Of a stretch of DNA of 64,000 nt, positions 58,342 to 64,000 are shown piece after piece. Below the pieces are notes generated by a model. That model searched no databases. It had not been told where the DNA came from and saw only the letters and a list, made by a program, of their open reading frames with translations. This DNA is from Micromonospora sp. WMMD1082 (GTDB lineage Bacteria > Actinomycetota > Actinomycetes > Mycobacteriales > Micromonosporaceae): assembly GCF_029626175.1 (NCBI RefSeq), contig NZ_JARUBM010000002.1, positions 7,234,501-7,298,500 of the forward strand. Reading direction: 5' to 3'. The position numbers and the translations under genes are program-made. Each line of letters opens with the position of its first letter. Position 1 is the stretch's first letter.

Positions 58342-58371
58342 TTGACAAAGTTGTTGATCCAAACTTATGGT
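58342..58371 (+). promoter_or_regulatory. Candidate promoter of the cellulase gene
   Basis: TTGACA at 58342-58347 is followed 18 bases later by TATGGT at 58366-58371, about 80 bp before the ATG. AAGTT and AACTT flank the spacer region and could be half-sites of a repressor. The classic CebR site TGGGAGCGCTCCCA is not present. Confidence 0.5.
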
Positions 58372-58451
58372 GCGAGCCGGCCGGATGTTTCCGGTGGTCC
58401 GGCGACGCCCGGCCAGCCACCCGTCGACACCATCACCACACGAGGAGCGTC

Positions 58452-60566
58452 ATGGCTGGGCTGAGGGGCACACTACGAAGGACACGCTGGCGATTCGGTC
58501 TGGTCGCCAGCGGCATCGCCGTACTGCTGGCCGGGGTCGGCCTGGTCAATGCCGGTGCCGCCCAGGCGGCGGCCGGGTGCCGGGTGGCATACTCCGCCCC
58601 CAGCCAGTGGCCGGGCGGCTTCACCGCCAGCGTGGACGTGACCAATCTCGGCGACCCGCTCGACGGCTGGCGGCTGACCTGGACGTTCCCCTCCGGGCAG
58701 CGGGTGACGCAGGCGTGGAACGCCACGGTCACCTCGTCCGGCGACAACGTCACCGCCGCCAACCTGAGCTACAACGCCGCACTGGCCACCAACCAGACGG
58801 TCTCGTTCGGCTTCAACGGGTCGTGGTCCGGGAGCAACACGGCGCCGACCACGTTCGCCCTCAACGGCGTCACCTGCACCGGCAGCGTCGGTCCCACCAC
58901 CCCGCCGCCGAGCACCCCGCCGCCGAGCACCCCAGCGCCCACCACGCCGCCGCCGACCACCCCGCCGCCGGCCGGTGACCCGATGGCGTACGTGGCCGCG
59001 ATGCAGCCCGGCTGGAACCTCGGCAACAGCTTCGACGCCGTCGGTGCCGACGAGACGGCCTGGGGCAACCCCCGGGTCACCGCGGCGCAGCTGGACGCCA
59101 TCCGGGCGCAGGGCTTCAACAGCATCCGGATCCCGGTCACCTGGAGCAACCACCACGGGCCGGCACCGTCGTACACCATCGACGCGGCCTGGCTGAACCG
59201 GATCAAGGAGGTCGTCGGCTGGGCCCTGGACGACGGCTTCTACGTGATGATCAACCTTCACCACGACTCGTGGCAGTGGATCCACGAGATGCCCACCAAC
59301 CGGACCACGGTGTTGAACCGCTACAACGCGCTCTGGACCCAGATCGCGACCGCGTTCCGGGACGCCTCGCCGAGGCTGCACTTCGAGAGCGTCAACGAAC
59401 CGCAGTTCGCCAACAGCTCCGGCGACGCCCAGAACGCGCAGCTGCTGGACGAACTGAACACCTCGTTCCACCGGATCGTGCGCGCCTCCGGCGGCAACAA
59501 CGCCACCCGGATGCTGGTCCTACCGACCCTGCACACCTCCGCCGACCAGGCCCGCGTCGACGAGTTGGCGGCCACCATCAGCCGGCTGAACGACCGCAAC
59601 CTGATCGCCACCGTGCACTTCTACGGCTACTGGCCGTTCAGCGTCAACGTCGCCGGCGGCACCCGCTTCGACGCGGTCGCCCAGCAGGACCTCACCGACT
59701 CCTTCGACCGGGTCCACCGGGCCTTCGTCGCCCGGGGCATCCCGGTCGTCATCGGCGAGTACGGGCTGCTCGGCTTCGACCGGCACACCGGCACCATCCA
59801 GCAGGGCGAGAAGCTGAAGTTCTTCGAGTTCTTCGGCTACCACGCCCGCAGCAGGCAGCTCACCACCCAGCTCTGGGACAACGGCCAGCACTTCAACCGG
59901 ACCAGCTTCCAGTGGCGGGACGCGGAGCTGTTCGCCCAGATCAGGTCGAGCTGGACGACCCGCTCCGGCACCGCCTCCGCCGACCAGCTGTACGTGCCGC
60001 GTACCGGCTCGGTCACCGCCGGGTCGCTCACGCTGAACCTGAACGGCACCACCTTCTCCGGGCTGCGCCAGGGCAGCACCGAGCTGGTGCGGGGCACCGA
60101 CTACACCGTCTCCGGCAGCCAGCTCACCATCACCGCGAGCGCGCTGACCCGGCTGGTCGGCAACCGGGCGTACGGGGTCAACGCCACCCTGCACGCGCGG
60201 TTCTCCGCCGGCGTGCCCTGGCGGATCGACGTGATCACCTACGACACGCCGGTGCTGTCCAACGCCACCGGGTCGACCGACTCCTTCGCCGTCCCGACCC
60301 AGTTCCGGGGCGACCAGTTGGCCACCATGGAGGCGAGGAACGCCGACGGCAGCAACGCCGGCCCGCACGACTGGACGTCGTTCAAGGAGTTCGACGTGAC
60401 GTTCGCCCCCGACTACACCGGCGGCCGCATCACGCTGACCGACACCTTCTTCGGCGAGGTACGCGACAACGCCCCGGTCACCCTCACCTTCCACTTCTGG
60501 AGCGGTGCACAGGTGACCTACCGGGTCACGAAGTCCGGCAGCAGCGTCACCGGCGTCACCGGCTGA
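58452..60566 (+). CDS. Secreted cellulase, CBM2-GH5-X2
   Basis: 704 residues from ATG 58452. Domains in order: a Tat- or Sec-like signal peptide (RRTRWRFGLVASGIAV, cleavage about residue 40, AQA); CBM2 (about 42-142, with W residues in SQWPGG, DGWRLTW and NGSWSG); a Pro/Thr linker; and GH5. GH5 has WNLGNSFDAVG, then FESVNEPQF with the acid/base Glu and VIGEYGLLGF with the nucleophile Glu. An X2 Ig-like module follows (LTLNLNGTTFSGLRQG), then a beta-rich C-terminal domain. It hydrolyses cellulose or related beta-1,4-glucans outside the cell. Shorter endoglucanases usually lack the X2 part. Confidence 0.92.
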   Translation: MAGLRGTLRRTRWRFGLVASGIAVLLAGVGLVNAGAAQAAAGCRVAYSAPSQWPGGFTASVDVTNLGDPLDGWRLTWTFPSGQRVTQAWNATVTSSGDNVTAANLSYNAALATNQTVSFGFNGSWSGSNTAPTTFALNGVTCTGSVGPTTPPPSTPPPSTPAPTTPPPTTPPPAGDPMAYVAAMQPGWNLGNSFDAVGADETAWGNPRVTAAQLDAIRAQGFNSIRIPVTWSNHHGPAPSYTIDAAWLNRIKEVVGWALDDGFYVMINLHHDSWQWIHEMPTNRTTVLNRYNALWTQIATAFRDASPRLHFESVNEPQFANSSGDAQNAQLLDELNTSFHRIVRASGGNNATRMLVLPTLHTSADQARVDELAATISRLNDRNLIATVHFYGYWPFSVNVAGGTRFDAVAQQDLTDSFDRVHRAFVARGIPVVIGEYGLLGFDRHTGTIQQGEKLKFFEFFGYHARSRQLTTQLWDNGQHFNRTSFQWRDAELFAQIRSSWTTRSGTASADQLYVPRTGSVTAGSLTLNLNGTTFSGLRQGSTELVRGTDYTVSGSQLTITASALTRLVGNRAYGVNATLHARFSAGVPWRIDVITYDTPVLSNATGSTDSFAVPTQFRGDQLATMEARNADGSNAGPHDWTSFKEFDVTFAPDYTGGRITLTDTFFGEVRDNAPVTLTFHFWSGAQVTYRVTKSGSSVTGVTG

Positions 60567-60573
60567 CGCGCCC

Positions 60574-60606
60574 GCGCCACCGGCCGTCCTGGACGGCCGG
60601 TGGCGC
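60574..60606 (+). terminator. 15-bp perfect hairpin after cellulase gene
   Basis: GCGCCACCGGCCGTC and GACGGCCGGTGGCGC pair perfectly around a 3-base loop, starting eight bases after the stop codon. Confidence 0.85.
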
Positions 60607-60626
60607 CCGGGGGTCATGATGAATCC

Positions 60627-61007
60627 ATGATCCGCTTCGTGTTGAACGTGCTCTGGCTCATCTTCGGTGGCGGGCTGGTGCTGGCGATCGGTTACGGCAT
60701 CGCCGCCCTGATCTGCTTCGTGCTCATCGTCACCATCCCGTTCGGCGTCGCGTCGCTGCGCCTGGCGTCGTACTCGCTGTGGCCCTTCGGCCGGACCCTG
60801 GTGCCCAAGCCCGGTGTCGGCGTGGCCTCGGGCATCGCCAACGTCATCTGGGTGCTCCTGGCCGGCTGGTGGCTGGCCCTGTCGCACATCGTCGCCGGCG
60901 TCGGCCTCTGCCTCACCATCATCGGCATCCCGTTCGGCGTGGCCAACTTCAAGCTCGTCCCGGCGGCGATCTGGCCGCTGGGCCAGGAGGTCGTCCCCGC
61001 CCCGTAA
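60627..61007 (+). CDS. YccF-domain membrane protein
   Basis: 126 residues from the ATG at 60627. Two similar YccF units are visible: VLNVLWLIFGGGLVLAIGYGI with IPFGVASLRLASYSLWPFG, and NVIWVLLAGWWLALSHIVAG with IPFGVANFKLVPAAIWPLG. The doubled W-x-x-x-G/A and IPFG motifs are typical of this small inner-membrane family, whose function is unknown. It is downstream of the cellulase terminator and upstream of an MFS gene on the same strand. Confidence 0.88.
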   Translation: MIRFVLNVLWLIFGGGLVLAIGYGIAALICFVLIVTIPFGVASLRLASYSLWPFGRTLVPKPGVGVASGIANVIWVLLAGWWLALSHIVAGVGLCLTIIGIPFGVANFKLVPAAIWPLGQEVVPAP

Positions 61008-61056
61008 CGGTCCGCCCGCCGCGTTTGGGCGGCGTGCACCGGGTACCGGAGACGGC

Positions 61057-62406
61057 GTGCGCAGCGAACGCGACCGGGACGGGCGTCCGGCCGGCACCGC
61101 GCCGTCCCGCCGCCGGCGGGCGGTGCTGGTGCCCCCGGGCGGTGGGGTACCGACGCCGCCGCGACGGGTCCGCTGGGCCGGCGCGGTGGCGGCGCTGGGC
61201 TGCCCGCCGTTCCGGGCGTTCTGGGTGGGGGCGATCTGCGCCAGCACCGCCACCTGGATGCTCAACCTGACCGTGCCCCTGCTGCTCTACCAGGCGACCG
61301 GGCGGGCGCTCTGGGCGGGTCTCGGCGCGTTCGCGCAGTTCGTGCCGGCGATGCTCGGCTCTCCGGTCGGCGGGGTGCTGGCCGACCGCTACCCCCGCCG
61401 CGCGGTGCTGGCCGTCACCCAGCTGGTCGCGCTCGCCGTCGCCCTGCTGCTGGCGCTGCTCAGCCGGGACGGGACGGCATCACCGCTGGCGCTGCTGGCC
61501 CTGGTCGCCGCCGCCGGCGCGGCCAACGGGGTGCAGACCCCGGCCTGGCAGAGCCTCATCCCACAACTGGTGCCGCCCCGGCATCTGCTCAACGCGATCG
61601 CCCTCAACGCGATGCAGGCCAACGCCGCCCGGGCGCTGGGACCGGTGCTCGCCACGGCGGTGCTGGTCCGTTCCGGAAGCACCGCGGCGTTCCTGGTGGC
61701 GGCGGGCGCCAACGTCACGATGCTGCTGGCCCTCGCGACGATCCGGCCGCGTACGCCGGCGGAGCCGGCACCGCCGGAGCCGATGTTCGCCCGGCTGCGC
61801 GGCGGCGTGCGGTACACCCGCCGCGTCCCCGGACTGCTGGTCGCGGTGCTGCTCGCCGGCTGCGTGTCCTTCGTCGGTACGCCGATCGTCCAGCTCGCCG
61901 CCGTCTTCGCCACCGACGTGTACGACGCCGGTACCGGCGGCGCCGGCCTGCTCGCCTCCGGGCTGGGCATCGGCGCCGTCCTGGGCGCGGTGCTGCTCAG
62001 CGTGTACGGCAGCGGCCGGCGGCGGTCCGGCGTCGCCGGTGTCGCGCTGGCCGTACACGGTCTCGCGACCTTCGCCCTGGCCGCGGCGCCGACGCTCTGG
62101 CTCGGCTTCGCCGCGGTGGTCGTGCTCGGCACCAGCTACCTGGCGGTGCTCTCCACCGCCAACGTGACGGTGCAGGTGCTGGCGCCCGACGCCCTGCGGG
62201 GACGGGTGGCCTCGCTGTACTGGATGGCCTTCGCCGGTGCCTATCCGGCGGGCGCGCTGGTGCAGAGCTGGCTGGCCGATGTGATCGGGGTGCGGTGGGC
62301 CGTGGCGCTCACCGGGCTGGCGCTGGGCGTCGTGGTGGTGGCGCTGCGGCGCCGCCGGCTGCTCGACGCGCTCGACGCCGACGCCGACGTACCGACCGGC
62401 CGGTGA
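61057..62406 (+). CDS. MFS transporter (EntS/MefA-like)
   Basis: 449 residues from GTG 61057; GGAG precedes it. FRAFWVGAICASTATWMLNLTVPLLLYQATG is a typical first helix. PVGGVLADRYPRRAVLAV is motif A (G-x-x-x-D-R-x-x-R-R), and APDALRGRVASLYWMAF is the C-half equivalent. Twelve helices fit the hydrophobic pattern. EntS/Cmr-type members export siderophores or drugs. The substrate is unknown. The start could be later: the first 40 residues are arginine- and proline-rich and not conserved-looking. Confidence 0.85.
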   Translation: MRSERDRDGRPAGTAPSRRRRAVLVPPGGGVPTPPRRVRWAGAVAALGCPPFRAFWVGAICASTATWMLNLTVPLLLYQATGRALWAGLGAFAQFVPAMLGSPVGGVLADRYPRRAVLAVTQLVALAVALLLALLSRDGTASPLALLALVAAAGAANGVQTPAWQSLIPQLVPPRHLLNAIALNAMQANAARALGPVLATAVLVRSGSTAAFLVAAGANVTMLLALATIRPRTPAEPAPPEPMFARLRGGVRYTRRVPGLLVAVLLAGCVSFVGTPIVQLAAVFATDVYDAGTGGAGLLASGLGIGAVLGAVLLSVYGSGRRRSGVAGVALAVHGLATFALAAAPTLWLGFAAVVVLGTSYLAVLSTANVTVQVLAPDALRGRVASLYWMAFAGAYPAGALVQSWLADVIGVRWAVALTGLALGVVVVALRRRRLLDALDADADVPTGR

Positions 62407-62516
62407 ACGATCTTGTTTATCCGCTCCGGCTCTCGGGTAGCACCGCCGGTCACCGACGAAGTGCCGAGCCCCGCGCCCCGCGCGGTGACGGGGACGCCGC
62501 AGGGAAGGTAGGCCGC

Positions 62517-63707
62517 GTGACCCGGGAGTGGCGCAACTGGTCCGGCAGCATCCGGTTCACCCCGCGCGGCGTGCTGGAGCCGGCGGACGAGTCCGAGGTG
62601 GTCGAGCTGGTCCGGCACGCCCGCGAGTCGGGCGCGACGTTGCGGCCGGTCGGCTCCGGTCACTCGTCGAGCCCCCTGGTGCGTACCGACGGGTTCCTGG
62701 TCAGTGTCGACCGGCTCGCCGGCGTGCTGTCGCACGACGCCGGGCGGCGGCGCGCCACGGTCGGTGCCGGCACCAGGCTGGAGGACCTCGGCGAGGGCCT
62801 GTTCGACGCCGGGCTGGCGATGGCGAACCTGGGCGACATCGACTACCAGACGATCGCCGGTGCGACCGCGACCGGCACCCACGGCACCGGGCCGCGATTC
62901 GGCAACCTCTCCACCCAGATCGCCGGGGTACGCCTGGTGACCGGCACGGGCGAGGCGCTGGACATCTCGGCGGAGCGCAACGCCGAGTTGCTGCCGGCCG
63001 CCCGACTGTCGCTCGGGGCGCTGGGCATCGTCACCCGTATCACCCTGGACGTCCAACCACACTTCGAAGTGGTCCGGCGCACCTGGTGCGCGCCGCTGGA
63101 ATGGACGCTGGCGCATCGGGAGGAGTCGCAGCACCGGCACCGCAACCTCGACTTCTACTGGTACCCGCGCAGCAACCTGACCCAGGTACGCGCCCTGGAC
63201 GACCACATCGACCCGCCCGAGCCGATCTGGACCGGCCCGATCCGGGAGCGGGAGACCGGGCCGCTGCACCACAAGCTGCCGCAGGACCGCGAGCTGCGGT
63301 TCGAGGAGATCGAGTACATGCTGCCCAGCGAGGCGTTCGAGGAGTGCTTCGCTGAGGTACGCCGGCGCATCCTCGACCGCCACCGGAAGGCCGTCGCCTG
63401 GCGGCTGCTCGTGCGTACCGTCGCCGCCGACGACATCCACCTCAGCAACGCCAACGGCCGGGCGACCACCACCATCGCCTGCCTGCACAACGTCGACCTG
63501 CCGCACGAGGAATACTTCGCCGACATGGAAGCGGTCTTCCGGAACTTCGGCGGCCGACCGCACTGGGGCAAGAAACACTCGCTGACCGCGAAGGAGCTGC
63601 GGGAGCTCTACCCGGACTGGGACACCTTCGCCGGCGTCCGCCGCCGGCTCGACCCGGACGGCGTGCTGCTCACCCCGGACCTGGCCCGGCTGCTGGAGGA
63701 GGCGTGA
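62517..63707 (+). CDS. FAD-linked sugar-lactone oxidase (ALO type)
   Basis: 396 residues from GTG 62517. VGSGHSSSPLV is the FAD-binding loop; the histidine after GSG is the residue covalently bonded to FAD in many members. YQTIAGATATGTHGTG is the pyrophosphate-binding block. HWGKKHSLTAKELRELYPDWDTF near the end is the ALO domain signature of D-arabinono-1,4-lactone oxidase/gulonolactone oxidase. It oxidises an aldonolactone or alditol, passing electrons to oxygen or a carrier. The substrate may be a sugar alcohol. Its stop overlaps the start of the next gene by one base. Confidence 0.88.
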   Translation: MTREWRNWSGSIRFTPRGVLEPADESEVVELVRHARESGATLRPVGSGHSSSPLVRTDGFLVSVDRLAGVLSHDAGRRRATVGAGTRLEDLGEGLFDAGLAMANLGDIDYQTIAGATATGTHGTGPRFGNLSTQIAGVRLVTGTGEALDISAERNAELLPAARLSLGALGIVTRITLDVQPHFEVVRRTWCAPLEWTLAHREESQHRHRNLDFYWYPRSNLTQVRALDDHIDPPEPIWTGPIRERETGPLHHKLPQDRELRFEEIEYMLPSEAFEECFAEVRRRILDRHRKAVAWRLLVRTVAADDIHLSNANGRATTTIACLHNVDLPHEEYFADMEAVFRNFGGRPHWGKKHSLTAKELRELYPDWDTFAGVRRRLDPDGVLLTPDLARLLEEA

Positions 63708-64000
63708 TGGACCCGATCGGCGCGACCACGTGGGTGGTGCCCGGCGGGCGCATCCCCTTCCCCAGCCACGGCGAGGAACCGGACTTCACCGGCTTCGACC
63801 AGCTCTGCGTGCTCAACACCGGTGACCGGCCCGCCGAGTTGGAGCTGACCGTCTACTACACCGACCAGGAGCCGGTCGGCCCGTACCCGCTCACGGTGCC
63901 GCCCCGACGGATCCGCCACGTACGCCTCAACGACCTGGTCGACCCGGAGGCGATCCGCCTGGCCCGCCCGTACGGCGCGGTGCTCACCTCCTCGGTGCCG
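63707..64000 (+). CDS. ASRT-family (sensory rhodopsin transducer-like) protein, 3' end outside window
   Basis: 98 residues are visible before the window edge. ATTWVVPGGRIPFPSHGEEPDFTGFDQLCVLNTG, VYYTDQEPVGPYPLTVPPRRIRHVRLNDL and the final VLTSSVP match the compact ASRT fold (DUF1362-type). The first described member is the Anabaena sensory rhodopsin transducer, but most members sit next to carbohydrate genes and may bind small ligands. No rhodopsin gene is in this window. Start overlaps the ALO stop by one base, so they are translationally coupled. Confidence 0.8.
   Translation, partial: MDPIGATTWVVPGGRIPFPSHGEEPDFTGFDQLCVLNTGDRPAELELTVYYTDQEPVGPYPLTVPPRRIRHVRLNDLVDPEAIRLARPYGAVLTSSVP

Noticed and set aside
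57285..58451. 389-codon N-terminal extension of the cellulase frame
   Set aside because: Antisense to the FUSC-like gene; a signal peptide starts at 58452.
1..64000. tRNA or rRNA genes
   Set aside because: No T-arm-like GGTTCGAATCC blocks with acceptor pairing were found by eye; a tRNAscan run would settle it.

Overview
The window is high-GC actinobacterial chromosome. Its gene families, codon use, GTG/TTG starts and short TTGATCATGAAGT-type intergenic palindromes fit Micromonosporaceae, most likely Micromonospora. That assignment is inference from gene content and has not been tested against a database. I saw no rRNA, tRNA or CRISPR array.

Layout. 1-8.6 kb is a mixed stretch of small regulators and enzymes. 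It has two ArsR-AHSA1/SRPBCC modules with visible operators, a YcxB-like membrane protein, an MFS pump behind a possible upstream-ORF attenuator, a VOC protein, a PP2C-type phosphatase, and a divergent HxlR/SDR pair. 8.6-11.6 kb holds a secreted C39-like peptidase downstream of a convincing c-di-AMP (ydaO-type) riboswitch, then two unrecognised envelope proteins. 11.7-29.0 kb is a surface-glycan locus carrying all six steps from UDP-GlcNAc to CMP-pseudaminic acid: pseB, pseC, pseH, pseG, pseI and an SpsF/PseF-type cytidylyltransferase. With them are an acyltransferase-3, a pyruvyltransferase, glycosyltransferases, a methyltransferase-like fusion, and an embedded operon of acyl carrier protein, AMP-ligase, SDR and a PPTase-like protein.

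A 169-bp MITE-like palindrome closes the glycan locus. It is followed by a methyltransferase, an AlkB-like oxygenase and topoisomerase IV (parE-parC). 35.7-42.3 kb has a secreted SGNH hydrolase, an alpha/beta hydrolase, small membrane and disordered proteins, a DUF72 protein, a zinc alcohol dehydrogenase and a 2H phosphoesterase. 42.33-43.82 kb is a complete IS4-family element with 16-bp inverted repeats and a 10-bp target duplication.

44-48.9 kb is a siderophore-uptake operon (ATPase, binding lipoprotein, double FecCD permease, siderophore-interacting reductase) behind a DtxR/IdeR-like box. It is followed by a long DivIVA-like coiled-coil protein, an AraC regulator, a LAL-type LuxR regulator, twin lipoproteins, a FUSC-like membrane protein, a secreted CBM2-GH5-X2 cellulase, a YccF protein, an MFS transporter, an ALO-type FAD oxidase, and the start of an ASRT-family protein cut by the window edge.

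Most promising for novelty: (i) the carrier-protein activation operon inside the pseudaminic-acid locus, which suggests an unusual acyl decoration; (ii) the upstream ORF with mutually exclusive pairings before the MFS gene; (iii) a small ORF between the c-di-AMP riboswitch and the peptidase; (iv) patches of atypical codons over the catalytic cores of both topoisomerase IV genes.
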